NCBI GenBank assembly: GCA_945906105.1 | Contig: CAMDQO010000005.1 | Coordinates: 62,001-126,000 of the forward strand | Direction of reading: 5' to 3' | From: Novosphingobium sp. Chol11 | GTDB taxonomy: Bacteria > Pseudomonadota > Alphaproteobacteria > Sphingomonadales > Sphingomonadaceae | DNA: 64,000 nt | Shown: positions 53,025 to 62,020 of the stretch, one piece after another | Position numbering within the stretch: position 1 is the stretch's first letter | How the letters are laid out: every line of letters starts with the position of its first letter | Translations under genes and position numbers: made by a program | The notes under the pieces: generated by a model | Databases searched by the model: none | Told to the model about the DNA's origin: nothing | What the model saw: the letters and a program-made list of their open reading frames with translations, nothing else

Positions 53025-54524
53025 TCACTTCACCACCGCCGGAACCCGTTTCGGATCGGCAAACCAGCGGCCCGCCGCCACGAGGAAGGCGACATCCTCT
53101 GCCGCGCCGCCCAGTTCGATCCTGGCGCCTGCCACATCAGTGGGGCGGTGGTAATCGCTGTCAAAGAACCGCTCCATCCGGGCAATATCGCCGTAAGCAC
53201 TCGTCACCATCACCGTCGGCACATCGTGCTTGAGCAGCGCCCAGCCATCCTGCCGACTGACATAGGCATTAGCGGCAAGATCGCCCACCAACTTGCGCTT
53301 TTGCACCTTGGCCAGCGCAGCGATCTGCGGATCAAGCCGGGTCATGCCCTTGCCGACTATCGCCAGCGGCGTGCCCGCCGGGGCAATCGCGATGGAATCG
53401 ATATTAAACGCGGCGATGATCTGCTTGAGCGGCAAGGGTGGGTTTTCGGCAAAGGCCTGCGCGCCCAGCAGTCCCAGTTCCTCTGCCGTGGTCGCCAGAA
53501 AATAGATATCCCGTTCAGCCTGAGGCATTTTCGAGAGCCGCCGGGCAACCTCGGTCAGCGCGGCAAGCCCGCTGGCGTTGTCAATCGCGCCATTGCAGAT
53601 CAGATGTTCGGCTGGCGGCTCGGCGCATTGGCCAAAGTGGTCCCAGTGCGACAGGAACAGCACCGCTCCAGCTGATGGACGCCGCCCCTCAAGCTTGCCG
53701 ATCAGGTTGTGGGTGTGGATCGTGGTTTCGCGCGTGGTGGCTTCCAGCGTGGCGGCAATATCAAGCGGGCGCGGAACGAAAGAGGCGCTTTGCGCTTCCG
53801 TTTCGAGCGCCGCCACGGTCTGTCTATTGCCCGCCAGCAACCGGCCAAAGGCCTCAGCGGTGATGAAGCCCTCAAGATCACCGCCCAGCATGTCACTCGA
53901 CAGCGCATAGCCCGAACGCCTTCGCCGCGCCGCGACTTCGCTGATCGAGCGTTCGCCATCAAGCACGGTAAGCACCGCTCCTGCCCCGGCTTTGAGCAGC
54001 GCGTTCTGGCGTGATCCATCATCGCTGGGGCCAGACAGCATTACCGCCACGCGCCCGGCAAGATCATTGCGCGCAAAACTGCTCGCACCCGTGCCAACAA
54101 ACAGCAGCGGCGCGTTTTCCACCAGACTGCGCTTACCCGAGGTAAGCATCAGCACCTCGCCCGGCGCAACCGGCAACCGCTTGTTCTTGCGGGCAAAGAT
54201 AGCGGTGGAGGCAGCTGGTGCGCGGGCAACCAGCTTGACCGGCGCGAACCAATCATGCGCCGGATCATTGGTTCCCGAAACCAGACCAATATCAAACCAT
54301 TGCTTGCCAAGATATTTGAGCGTCTTGGCCTCGCCCTCGGTGCCAGGCTCTCGCCCGCCGAATTCGTCGCTGGCCAGTATGGCGATATGGGCGGCGAGTT
54401 GGGCTTCCAGAGCCTTGTCACGCTTGGCGGCGAGTGCTGAGGCGGGTGCAAGTATCGTGACAAGCATCATGGCAGCGCAAATCAGCGCGACAAGTCGGCT
54501 CGTCGTGCGCAGGCATCGGTTCAT
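53025..54524 (-). CDS. M28-family zinc peptidase, exported
   Basis: 499 aa. A signal peptide (VALICAAMMLVTILAPASALA) is followed by a PA-type insertion domain and the M28 catalytic domain with all zinc and catalytic residues: SHWDHFG (His, Asp), NGAIDNASG (Asp), TTAEELGLLG (Glu-Glu), NIDSIA (Asp) and DSDYHRPTD (His). It is likely a periplasmic or outer-membrane aminopeptidase. The ATG at 54524 places the signal peptide at the N-terminus; a longer in-frame reading was rejected because it lies over the next gene. Confidence 0.9.
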   Translation of the reverse strand: MNRCLRTTSRLVALICAAMMLVTILAPASALAAKRDKALEAQLAAHIAILASDEFGGREPGTEGEAKTLKYLGKQWFDIGLVSGTNDPAHDWFAPVKLVARAPAASTAIFARKNKRLPVAPGEVLMLTSGKRSLVENAPLLFVGTGASSFARNDLAGRVAVMLSGPSDDGSRQNALLKAGAGAVLTVLDGERSISEVAARRRRSGYALSSDMLGGDLEGFITAEAFGRLLAGNRQTVAALETEAQSASFVPRPLDIAATLEATTRETTIHTHNLIGKLEGRRPSAGAVLFLSHWDHFGQCAEPPAEHLICNGAIDNASGLAALTEVARRLSKMPQAERDIYFLATTAEELGLLGAQAFAENPPLPLKQIIAAFNIDSIAIAPAGTPLAIVGKGMTRLDPQIAALAKVQKRKLVGDLAANAYVSRQDGWALLKHDVPTVMVTSAYGDIARMERFFDSDYHRPTDVAGARIELGGAAEDVAFLVAAGRWFADPKRVPAVVK

Positions 54525-54621
54525 CGACAGAGGTATGCGGTGGAAGCGGCCTCTCGACAAGCGGCGGTAAACGAAATTTACCTTTTGTGGCAGGAAGGTA
54601 ACGGTTCGCAGGACGGCCAGC

Positions 54622-55377
54622 TCACTCCGCCGTCCAGCCGCCATCCATGCTGATGTTGCTGCCCGTGATATTGGCTGCTTCCTTGCGGCACAGAAACACC
54701 GCCATCGCGCCGATATCTTCGGGCTGGACAAAACTTTTGGTCGGCTGACGCACCAGCATGACCTGCTCGATCACTTGTTCGCGCGTCATCCCGCGCGCCT
54801 TCATCGTATCGGGAATCTGGTTCTGCACCAGCGGCGTCCAGACATAGCCGGGGCTAATGCAATTGGCAGTGGTCCCCGCCGTCGCCAGTTCGAGCGCCAG
54901 AGTTTTGGTCAGGCCCGCAAGGCCATGTTTGGCCGAAACATAGGCCGATTTGAACGGCGATGCCGTGGTCGAATGGGCCGAGGCAACATTGATGATCCGC
55001 CCCCAACCCGCCGCCTTCATATGCGGCACGGCAAGGCGGCAGCTATCAAACGCTGCCGTCAGGTTCAACGCGATGATCTTGTCCCACTTGTCGACCGGAA
55101 AGTCTTCGATCGGCGCAACGTGCTGCATCCCGGCATTGTTGACCAGAATGTCGATGGCCCCGGCCCCCGCCATCAGCGCCTCGACGCCTGAGCGTTCAGA
55201 AAGGTCTGCGTCGATGTGAATAGCACCCAGTTCGGCGCAGAGCGCCGCGATCGCATCAGGCTCACCAAAGCCGGACAGCACCACCTCTGCCCCTTCAGCC
55301 TTCAATGCGCGGGCGACGGCAAGGCCGATGCCCGAGGTGGAACCAGTGATCAGCGCGCGCTTGCCAGCAAGAAACAT
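54622..55377 (-). CDS. 3-hydroxybutyrate dehydrogenase (SDR)
   Basis: 251 aa. TGSTSGIGLAVARALKAEGAE binds NAD, NNAGMQHVAPIEDFPVDKWD is diagnostic for D-3-hydroxybutyrate dehydrogenases, the catalytic pair is in SAYVSAKHGLAG, and the C-terminus is NITGSNISMDGGW. It oxidises D-3-hydroxybutyrate to acetoacetate, using PHB breakdown products. The ATG at 55377 (MFLAGKRALITG) is preferred. No other PHB genes are adjacent. Confidence 0.92.
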   Translation of the reverse strand: MFLAGKRALITGSTSGIGLAVARALKAEGAEVVLSGFGEPDAIAALCAELGAIHIDADLSERSGVEALMAGAGAIDILVNNAGMQHVAPIEDFPVDKWDKIIALNLTAAFDSCRLAVPHMKAAGWGRIINVASAHSTTASPFKSAYVSAKHGLAGLTKTLALELATAGTTANCISPGYVWTPLVQNQIPDTMKARGMTREQVIEQVMLVRQPTKSFVQPEDIGAMAVFLCRKEAANITGSNISMDGGWTAE

Positions 55378-55467
55378 TATCGACTCCGGGCCAATGATGG
55401 GACAGACAGAGAGCAAGCCAATGCGGTGACAGGGTCGTGCTGTCCAGTGCTTGAGGAGTCATTGAGA

Positions 55468-56367
55468 ATGCGTCTGGACGATTTTGATCCCAATGCCATC
55501 GATGTTGACGATCAACGTGGTGGCAGCAGAGGCAGCGGCGGCGGTTTTCGCCTGCCGATGGGCGGTGGCGGCGGCAAGCTCGGCTGCGGCACGCTGATCA
55601 TCATCATTATCGCGGCGCTGGTGTTCAAGGTTGATCCCAGCCAGCTGATCGGCGGAATGCAGGGCGGCGGCTTGGGCGGTGAGACGCAGCCAACACAGGC
55701 GCAGGGCGGCAGTAGTGCAGAGGAAAGCTGCCGGATCGACGAAGGCAGCAAGCAGAGCTGCGATGCGCTGTCCTCGCTCAACAAGACCTGGCAGCCACTG
55801 CTTGAGCAGGAACGCGTGGCCTTTCGCCGTCCGCCGATCCACTTTTATTCGCAATCTGGCCAATCGGGCTGCGGCGCAGCGCAAAGCGCTATGGGGCCGT
55901 TCTATTGCCCGACCGACAACGGCATCTATCTCGACACCGATTTCTATCGCCAGATGGAAACCGAACTTGGCGCGAAAGGCCAGTTCGCGCGGTTTTACGT
56001 GATCGCCCATGAATATGGCCACCATGTGCAGAACCTGACTGGCACTTCCGATCAGGTGCGCGCGCTACAGGAACGCAACCCCGCCGCTGCCAACCGGCTT
56101 TCGGTGCGGCTGGAATTGCAGGCCGATTGCTATGCCGGACTGTGGGCGGCGAAAAACAGCAACCTGCTCGATCCGGGTGACATGGAAAGCGGGCTCAACG
56201 CTGCCAGCTCTATCGGTGATGACAAGCTGATGCAGAGCGCCGGTCGCCGCGCTGATGAAGCCGCTTTCACCCACGGCAGCAGCGCCCAGCGCAAACAATG
56301 GCTGCGCACCGGGCTGGAAAGCGGAACAATTGCCGCCTGTGATACGTTTGCTGATCTCAGGCGCTAG
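55468..56367 (+). CDS. Neutral zinc metallopeptidase (YpfJ family)
   Basis: 299 aa. The N-terminus MRLDDFDPNAIDVDDQRGGS and a Gly-rich stretch lead to one TM helix (CGTLIIIIIAALVF). The peptidase domain carries HEYGHHVQNLTGT (HExxH) and RLELQADCYAGLWA, supplying the third ligand. This matches the YpfJ/zinc metallopeptidase family, anchored with the catalytic domain in the periplasm; substrate unknown. Conserved cysteines probably form disulfides. ATG at 55468 with GGAG upstream. Confidence 0.93.
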   Translation: MRLDDFDPNAIDVDDQRGGSRGSGGGFRLPMGGGGGKLGCGTLIIIIIAALVFKVDPSQLIGGMQGGGLGGETQPTQAQGGSSAEESCRIDEGSKQSCDALSSLNKTWQPLLEQERVAFRRPPIHFYSQSGQSGCGAAQSAMGPFYCPTDNGIYLDTDFYRQMETELGAKGQFARFYVIAHEYGHHVQNLTGTSDQVRALQERNPAAANRLSVRLELQADCYAGLWAAKNSNLLDPGDMESGLNAASSIGDDKLMQSAGRRADEAAFTHGSSAQRKQWLRTGLESGTIAACDTFADLRR

Positions 56368-56425
56368 GTAATTTGCCGAATCATTCGATTGGGGCATTGC
56401 AGGGGGCATATTCAGGAGGTTTTCC

Positions 56426-57040
56426 TTGCGCATTTTCATTCGTTTCTTGCTCCCTGCACTGGTGCTGGCCAGCATGGCTTCGCCCAGCATCGCTGCAAAA
56501 GATCCAGCCAAGAACGCCGAGCCTGACAAGCCGATGAATGATCGCGATGTTAGCGCCAGCGATGTCGCGACGACGCCATTGTCCGACCTTAACCTCAGGA
56601 AGGGTGAAATTCCCGCCTTGCTGATCACGGCTCAGGACAAACCCTATGACCTGACCGGCATCAGCCGCTGCCCGCAATTCGCCGCTGCGATTGGCGAGCT
56701 TGACGCCGTGCTGGGTGAGGACATTGATGTTGCCGTGGCGAAGAACAACCGCACCAGCGCGGGCAAGGTGGCGCAATCGGTGGTCGGTGCCTTCATCCCG
56801 TTTCGCGGCGTGATCCGCGAAGTTTCGGGTGCCAATGCCCAGGACCGCAAGGTGCAGACGGCGATCTATGCGGGCAGCGTGCGCCGCGCCTTCCTCAAAG
56901 GCGTGGGCCAGCAGCGTGGCTGCCGCTATCCGGCGCGTTCGGCAACGGCCCAGATCATCGCGGAGCAACAGGCGCTGGCATCAGGCAAACCACTGCCAAC
57001 GCCCGCTGCCAAGAAGCGCAAAGCCAAACGCCGCCATTGA
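56426..57040 (+). CDS. Exported protein of unknown function
   Basis: 204 aa. A signal peptide (MRIFIRFLLPALVLASMASPSIAA) is followed by an acidic/polar linker and a domain with LRKGEIPALLITAQDKPYDLTGISRC and SAGKVAQSVVGAFIPFRGVIREVSGA, a glycine-rich hydrophobic segment as in glycine-zipper or YMGG-like proteins. The basic tail KKRKAKRRH is striking. A TTG start at 56426 is supported by a perfect AGGAGG 6-7 nt upstream. The family is recurrent in sphingomonads, but I know no function. Confidence 0.8.
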   Translation: MRIFIRFLLPALVLASMASPSIAAKDPAKNAEPDKPMNDRDVSASDVATTPLSDLNLRKGEIPALLITAQDKPYDLTGISRCPQFAAAIGELDAVLGEDIDVAVAKNNRTSAGKVAQSVVGAFIPFRGVIREVSGANAQDRKVQTAIYAGSVRRAFLKGVGQQRGCRYPARSATAQIIAEQQALASGKPLPTPAAKKRKAKRRH

Positions 57041-57071
57041 GATCGCGGCAATTGGACGCTAGCGCATACCG

Positions 57072-58220
57072 ATGCGCCTCTCTGACTGCCACAACATCGA
57101 CGATTTCCGCAAACTCGCCCGCCAGCGCCTGCCATGGCCGGTGTTCGACTATATCGACGGCGCGGCCGATGATGAGCTGACCAAGGTGCGCAATACTGCC
57201 GCCTTTGCCGACTGCGATCTGGTGCCTGATGTGCTGGCTGGCGTGGCGGACATCGACACCTCGGTAACGATCATGGGCCGCAAATCTGCCCTCCCGCTGA
57301 TCCTTTCCCCCACTGCATTGCAACGCATCTTCCACTGGCAGGGCGAGCGGGCGGTGGCGCGCGCGGCGGAAAAGTTCGGACTGTGGTTCGGCATCTCCAG
57401 CCTTGGCACGGTGAGCATCGAAGAGATCGGCGAACTGGTTTCCAGCCCCAAGCTGTTCCAGCTCTATGTCCACAAGGATCAGGGGCTCAACCGCAGCATG
57501 ATCGAGCGCTGTCAGGCGGCGAAGTTCGATGCCATCGCGCTCACCGTCGACACCATTGTTTCGGGCAAGCGTGAGCGCTGTGCGCGCAGCGGGTTCACAT
57601 CACCGCCAAAGTTCACGCCAAGCTCGGCGCTGTCCTATGCGATCAAGCCACGCTGGGCGCTGGACTATGTTTTCCGCGAGAAGTTTCGCCTGCCGCAACT
57701 CGATGGCCATGTCAGCAAGGGCGCCGGCGAGGCGGTCTCGATAGCCAGCTACTTCAACACCATGCTCGATCCCAGCATGAACTGGCAGACCGCCGAGACG
57801 ATCCGCAAGGACTGGGGCGGCACCTTCTGCCTCAAGGGCGTGATGAGCGTCGCCGACGCGCGCCGTGCCGTGGAAATCGGGGCTGACGCGATCATGGTCT
57901 CCAACCACGGCGGCCGCCAGCTTGACGGCAGCCGCTCCCCCTTTGACCAGCTGCGCGAGATCACGGACGCGGTCGGCGGCGAGATCGAAATCATCTGCGA
58001 CGGCGGCGTGCGGCGCGGAACCCACGTGATGAAAGCTCTGGCCGCCGGGGCAGACTGCGCCTCGGGCGGGCGGCTGTATCTCTATGCGCTGGCCGCCGCC
58101 GGACAAGCAGGCGTCGAACGCGCGCTCGAAATCATGCAGGATGAAATCACCCGCGGCATGAAGCTGATGGGGGTCAAAAGCGTGGCCGAACTGAACCGCG
58201 ACCGGCTGCGCTGGCGTTAA
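57072..58220 (+). CDS. lldD: FMN-dependent L-lactate dehydrogenase / alpha-hydroxy-acid oxidase
   Basis: 382 aa. WPVFDYIDGAADDELT is the N-terminal signature. The central part has FGISSLGTVSIEEIGE, FQLYVHKDQG and LTVDTIVSGKRERC. The catalytic His is in VSNHGGRQLDGSRSPFDQL, followed by the FMN-phosphate loop CDGGVRRGTHVMKAL. It oxidises L-lactate to pyruvate and probably donates to the quinone pool at the membrane. The substrate could be another 2-hydroxyacid. It starts 31 nt after the previous gene. Confidence 0.92.
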   Translation: MRLSDCHNIDDFRKLARQRLPWPVFDYIDGAADDELTKVRNTAAFADCDLVPDVLAGVADIDTSVTIMGRKSALPLILSPTALQRIFHWQGERAVARAAEKFGLWFGISSLGTVSIEEIGELVSSPKLFQLYVHKDQGLNRSMIERCQAAKFDAIALTVDTIVSGKRERCARSGFTSPPKFTPSSALSYAIKPRWALDYVFREKFRLPQLDGHVSKGAGEAVSIASYFNTMLDPSMNWQTAETIRKDWGGTFCLKGVMSVADARRAVEIGADAIMVSNHGGRQLDGSRSPFDQLREITDAVGGEIEIICDGGVRRGTHVMKALAAGADCASGGRLYLYALAAAGQAGVERALEIMQDEITRGMKLMGVKSVAELNRDRLRWR

Positions 58221-58249
58221 CGCGCTGCGTTACTCTCTCCCCTTCAGGG

Positions 58250-58386
58250 CAAATTGTGAATCACTTCGATCCTCCCCCTGTGGGGGAGGTGCCGCAGTGT
58301 AACGGAGGCGGAGGGGTATCCACGCCAGCGTTGTCACCCCTCCGTCAGCCCAAGAGGGCTGCCACCTCCCCTTCCAGGGGAGGATC
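58250..58386. repeat. Palindromic intergenic repeat, family A, copy 3
   Basis: Ends CCTCCCCCTGTGGGGGAGG and CCTCCCCTTCCAGGGGAGG, with a centre GGAGGGGTATC-CACGCCAGC...CACCCCTCCGTCAGCCC matching copy 1. The left flank AAATTGTGAATCACTTCGAT is the reverse complement of the right flank of copy 2, showing the unit extends beyond the hairpins. It separates lldD from creD. Confidence 0.87.
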
Positions 58387-58426
58387 GTGTGGGTCAGGTT
58401 TTGCGCACGAAAAGAGAAGAGGGCTA

Positions 58427-59869
58427 TTACACCTCAACCTCCCGCTTACCCACCGCACCCCAATCGACCTTGCGGGTGGCATACATCACCCCGGCCAGCG
58501 CCACGAAGAGCAGCAGCGAACCGATCACCAGCGACCATGCCTCAAGGTTGAGCAATACGAACAGCAGCGCATAAAGCCCGATCAGCAGCGCGCCAACAAA
58601 CCGCCCACGCCGCCACGAGTTTAGCACCGCCGCGCTATAGCTCGAGAGCAGACCGATAATTGCCGCAGAGGCGAGCAAGTATGCCCCGGTGAAGCCAATC
58701 ACTTCGGAAAAGGCCAGCAGCAGCACGAAGAACAGCACCAGCCCGGCCCCGGTCAGCAGATATTCCGCCGCCGCCACCCTTGCGCCACCGACGACATCGA
58801 ACAGCAGGAAGGCGAGGAAGGTGAAGCCGATGAACAGAAAGCCGTATTTCACCGAGCGATCGACCTTGGAGTACAGGTTCACCGGCTCGATCAGGCTGAC
58901 GGTCAACGCCAGACTCGATCCGCTGATCACTTCATTCGCGCCGCCAGCCGAGACATTGTCAGAACTGGTGGCGGATTCAGCGGCCATCATGCGCGACGAT
59001 CTATAGCTCTCATCACCGAACGACGGCACGCCGTAATCCTCCATGCCGACCGGCGGCTGGCCAAGCGCCAGCTTGTCGACATTGTAGTGCGCGGTGAAGC
59101 CTTTGTCCGAAATCTGCGGCTTTTCGGGCAGGAAGGCACCGTTGAAACTGGGGCTGGCCCATGCCGAATTGACCTGCCAGTTGGTCGATCCGCCGCGCGG
59201 CACGAGGCTGATCGAGCGTGATCCGCGCAGGCCGAAGGCGTAATCGACCGCCAGTTCGCCCTGCCCATCCCAGTTCAGAAAGGCGAAGAAGCCCTGCCCG
59301 CCAGATGCCCCCGGCCCCTTGCCCGGTTGGACACCTAGCGGCGTGCCATTGGCGGTGAGCGTGCCGCCCGTCGTGAGTCCGCGCGCGTCCGAGGCACCGA
59401 CCCGCAGCTCAGCCCGGTCCCACATCAGCCGTTCTCGGGTGACGCCAAAGCGCGCCAGATCGGCAGGCAGGGCAAATTTCGCCGTGCCCTTGATCTGCGC
59501 GGTGAACAGCACCGAGCGATAGATCGACTTGCGGCGTTCCTCGGGATCAACCTTGGTCGCCACCTTGTTTTCAACCGGTGAGATGTAGAACAGCTTTTCC
59601 ACCTCGACCACCCGGCTGACCTGCCTGCCATCAACGGTTTCATTCTGTGTCTGAGTGGTGCGGAAAGGCACGACAATCAGCGGACCGGAAAGCACTTGCG
59701 GGCCGCCCCAGCCAGCGTTGATCGCAGCTTGCGCGGTGCCGGCCTGCTCCTGCCGATCATAGACCAGGGCATAGATCAGCATCAGCGGGACAATCAGCAC
59801 CATGCCGATCAGCGCCACGAACAGCAGCTTGATCCCCGGCGAACGTTCCCTGCGTGCTTCTTCAGCCAT
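58427..59869 (-). CDS. creD: Inner membrane protein CreD
   Basis: 480 aa. An N-terminal TM helix (LLFVALIGMVLIVPLMLIYA) precedes a large periplasmic beta region (RSVLFTAQIKGTAKF and following) and five or six C-terminal TM helices, the standard CreD architecture. In gamma-proteobacteria it belongs to the CreBC regulon and affects envelope integrity and beta-lactam response; here it lies beside blaI-blaR1, which is suggestive. The ATG at 59869 with AGGGAC upstream is preferred to a TTG seven codons earlier. No creBC genes are visible. Confidence 0.92.
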   Translation of the reverse strand: MAEEARRERSPGIKLLFVALIGMVLIVPLMLIYALVYDRQEQAGTAQAAINAGWGGPQVLSGPLIVVPFRTTQTQNETVDGRQVSRVVEVEKLFYISPVENKVATKVDPEERRKSIYRSVLFTAQIKGTAKFALPADLARFGVTRERLMWDRAELRVGASDARGLTTGGTLTANGTPLGVQPGKGPGASGGQGFFAFLNWDGQGELAVDYAFGLRGSRSISLVPRGGSTNWQVNSAWASPSFNGAFLPEKPQISDKGFTAHYNVDKLALGQPPVGMEDYGVPSFGDESYRSSRMMAAESATSSDNVSAGGANEVISGSSLALTVSLIEPVNLYSKVDRSVKYGFLFIGFTFLAFLLFDVVGGARVAAAEYLLTGAGLVLFFVLLLAFSEVIGFTGAYLLASAAIIGLLSSYSAAVLNSWRRGRFVGALLIGLYALLFVLLNLEAWSLVIGSLLLFVALAGVMYATRKVDWGAVGKREVEV

Positions 59870-59971
59870 GGCCCTGTCCCTCTCACTCAATAGCGGGCGA
59901 TCCTAGCGTGCTGTGCTCCACTGGATAGCCCCATAATCACGGCAGTCCGGCAAAATTTCTGAACACGACAA

Positions 59972-59999
59972 CGGCGAGGGCGTTGCAACACCCTCGCCG
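59972..59999 (-). terminator. Hairpin downstream of blaR1
   Basis: Stem CGGCGAGGG / CCCTCGCCG with a GTTGCAAC-containing loop, 23 nt after the blaR1 stop. No T-run follows on the minus strand, so it may be a Rho-dependent end or a 3' stabiliser. Confidence 0.5.
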
Positions 60000-60022
60000 C
60001 AGATTCAAAGCACCGGGGGGAC

Positions 60023-61552
60023 TTATCCGGCCTTTGAAAGATCGGTGATTTCGGCATCAAGCTCCTTGAGAACCTGAGCGCGCACTTCGGGCGAGAGGTT
60101 CTGGTTTTTGGCGATGCTCTCGCGCGCCCGGCGAATGCTTTCGAGTGCATTTGCAGAATCATGCGCCCGTGCGCAAATCTTGACTCTGACGATCTTGCGC
60201 TTGCTTCCGTCGGGCATGACAGTCTCGGTTGCCGTCGGGCTTCCCTTGTCGGCACAGGCCATGGCTCCGTCCGCAAAGGCAAAGGCCTGTGCATGGTCTG
60301 ATTTGCCATCACTGGAATGGATGATGATCTTCCGAACTTCCTTGCGGGTTCCATCTGGGGGAGTTGGTGTGTCCGGGCCGCTCATAATCACCACTGAACC
60401 ATGCTTGTCGAGTTCGGCCAGCTTCGCCTCCATCTGCGCATCGGTCATGTCTTCATCGCTGGTGATGGTGATCGTCTTGCCATCGCGGGTCAGTGTGCGG
60501 GTCTTCAACTTCGCCGGATCGCCGGTGCTGTCTTTGTGCTTGATGATGACCACGCGCTTCTCGATATGCTTGCCATCATGAGCAGCGGGAGCCACTGGCG
60601 CTGCAGGAGCGGCGGGTGCAGCGGGTGCAGCGGACACTTCCTGCGCGGCGTAACCAAAGGTGGCGGTAAGCGGCAGCGCCAGCGCGGCACCAATCAGCAG
60701 TCCTTTGCCGATCAGGCGGCGGCTCTGGGTGGGTTCAGGCATAGTCAGGCTCCTCAAGCGGTGAATGATCGATTTTTCGCCCAACATCGGGCAGGCCATG
60801 GGGGCAGCGAGTGACAGCCGCGGGCTGCTGGCAAGATCAGCGATCAGACGGCCATAATCGGCACGTTTGGCCCCCGACTGCCCGGCCAGTACGCGGGCAT
60901 CGCAGGCGGCTTCCTGATCACGGCGCATGGCGCGCCAACCGGCCCAGGCCAGCGGGTTGAACCAATGCAGCGCCAGCAGCGGCTGCGCGACGATATTGGC
61001 GAGCAAATCGTTCCCGGCATGATGCGCCAGCTCATGCGCCAGCGCGAGATCACGCGCCGTGCGATCAGGCCAGGCCATGAAGCCCGGCGGTAGCGCCACC
61101 ACCTTGTCGAACACGCCAAAGGCCACCGGCTGGCTCGCCTCAGGGGATTCGATCAGCCGCACCTTACCAGCTTCCCCAACCGGCCGAGCATCGGTGAGCA
61201 AGCGCGCGCGCATTGCCCGGTAAGTGATAATCCGAATGCCTAGAAACACGAGCGCTCCGGCCAGCCACAGCATCAGGCCGATCTCGCCCCAGCTCAACAG
61301 CGGCGCGGCAGCAGGTGCTTCATCAGCAATCAGCAGCACGGTTTGCGTGGGCATGGCAACGGCTGCCTCTTGCACCGGCGCCATGCTGGCGGGGAGCTGA
61401 ATCGGCGGTAATATCACCCGCAACAGCGGCAGCGCCCAGAGTGCATAGGCGGCCTGCGCACCGAACAGTCGAGCAATGGGTCGGCGCAAGACCAGAACAG
61501 CCAGAATCAACAGTCCGGTCATGGTCAGCGTATCGGTGAGCCAGAGGGTCAT
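60023..61552 (-). CDS. BlaR1/M56-family membrane metallopeptidase
   Basis: 509 aa. About four TM helices flank the gluzincin domain with LALAHELAHHAGNDLLAN and RRDQEAACDARVLA. After a fourth TM (GLLIGAALALPLTATFGYA) an Ala/Pro linker of repeated APAAP leads to a C-terminal region of about 190 residues with KTRTLTRDGKTITITSDEDM and repeated ATP-independent beta-like segments; it has no penicillin-binding SxxK/SxN motifs. So it is a BlaR1-like protease sensing something other than beta-lactams. Coupled to blaI by ATGA. Confidence 0.9.
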   Translation of the reverse strand: MTLWLTDTLTMTGLLILAVLVLRRPIARLFGAQAAYALWALPLLRVILPPIQLPASMAPVQEAAVAMPTQTVLLIADEAPAAAPLLSWGEIGLMLWLAGALVFLGIRIITYRAMRARLLTDARPVGEAGKVRLIESPEASQPVAFGVFDKVVALPPGFMAWPDRTARDLALAHELAHHAGNDLLANIVAQPLLALHWFNPLAWAGWRAMRRDQEAACDARVLAGQSGAKRADYGRLIADLASSPRLSLAAPMACPMLGEKSIIHRLRSLTMPEPTQSRRLIGKGLLIGAALALPLTATFGYAAQEVSAAPAAPAAPAAPVAPAAHDGKHIEKRVVIIKHKDSTGDPAKLKTRTLTRDGKTITITSDEDMTDAQMEAKLAELDKHGSVVIMSGPDTPTPPDGTRKEVRKIIIHSSDGKSDHAQAFAFADGAMACADKGSPTATETVMPDGSKRKIVRVKICARAHDSANALESIRRARESIAKNQNLSPEVRAQVLKELDAEITDLSKAG

Positions 61553-61950
61553 TGCTTTAGCTCCTTCAGCAGCGCCTCGATCTCGGCAATGTCGGCGGAT
61601 GTCAGCGCCTCGGCTTCGGCGAGATGGGCAAACAGTGGCGCGGCGCGGCCACCAAACAGCCGATCGACCAGCCGCTTGGATTCGCCGCCCAGGTAATCGG
61701 TGCGCGCGATCAGGGGGGTGTAAAGGAACCGGCGACCTTCGGGCTCGGTGGCAATCGCCTGTTTGGCGACCAGCCGTGATAGCAGCGTCTTCACCGTCGC
61801 CAGTCCCCAGCCGCGCTCGCGGCCCACAGCATGAGCAACAGCGGTTGCGGAGAGCGGAGCACGCGCCCACAGCACTTCCATCACCGCGTGTTCAGCTTCG
61901 GTAATCCGCTCCCCGGTGTCAGGTCCAATATCTGGCTCCGCCTCGGCCAC
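61549..61950 (-). CDS. blaI: BlaI/MecI/CopY-family transcriptional repressor
   Basis: 133 aa. A winged helix (ITEAEHAVMEVLWARAPLSATAVAHAVGRERGWGLATVKTLLSRL) and a C-terminal dimerisation helix with AEALTSADIAEIEALLKELK are typical. The repressor is normally cleaved on signal from the BlaR1 protease encoded next. A GTG start at 61950 with AGGAGG six bases upstream is clear. Operator-like inverted repeats lie directly upstream, fitting autoregulation of blaI-blaR1. Confidence 0.93.
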   Translation of the reverse strand: MAEAEPDIGPDTGERITEAEHAVMEVLWARAPLSATAVAHAVGRERGWGLATVKTLLSRLVAKQAIATEPEGRRFLYTPLIARTDYLGGESKRLVDRLFGGRAAPLFAHLAEAEALTSADIAEIEALLKELKQ

Positions 61951-61965
61951 ACCCTGCCTCCTCTC

Positions 61966-61997
61966 GTTTACACACGTAATCGACTACGATTGTAAAC
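61966..61997. promoter_or_regulatory. Probable BlaI operator
   Basis: A 32-bp inverted repeat with outer arms GTTTACA / TGTAAAC and an inner perfect AATCG-ACTA-CGATT (61978-61991). The TACA/TGTA half-sites resemble those of BlaI/MecI operators. It lies 16-47 nt before the blaI GTG. Confidence 0.65.
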
Positions 61998-62020
61998 ATG
62001 AAGGCCAGATGAACGAATAT

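Noticed and set aside
53025..54731. Longer version of the M28 peptidase starting at 54731
   Set aside because: The extra 69 residues overlap the 3' end of the hydroxybutyrate dehydrogenase gene and would bury the signal peptide; the ATG at 54524 is better.
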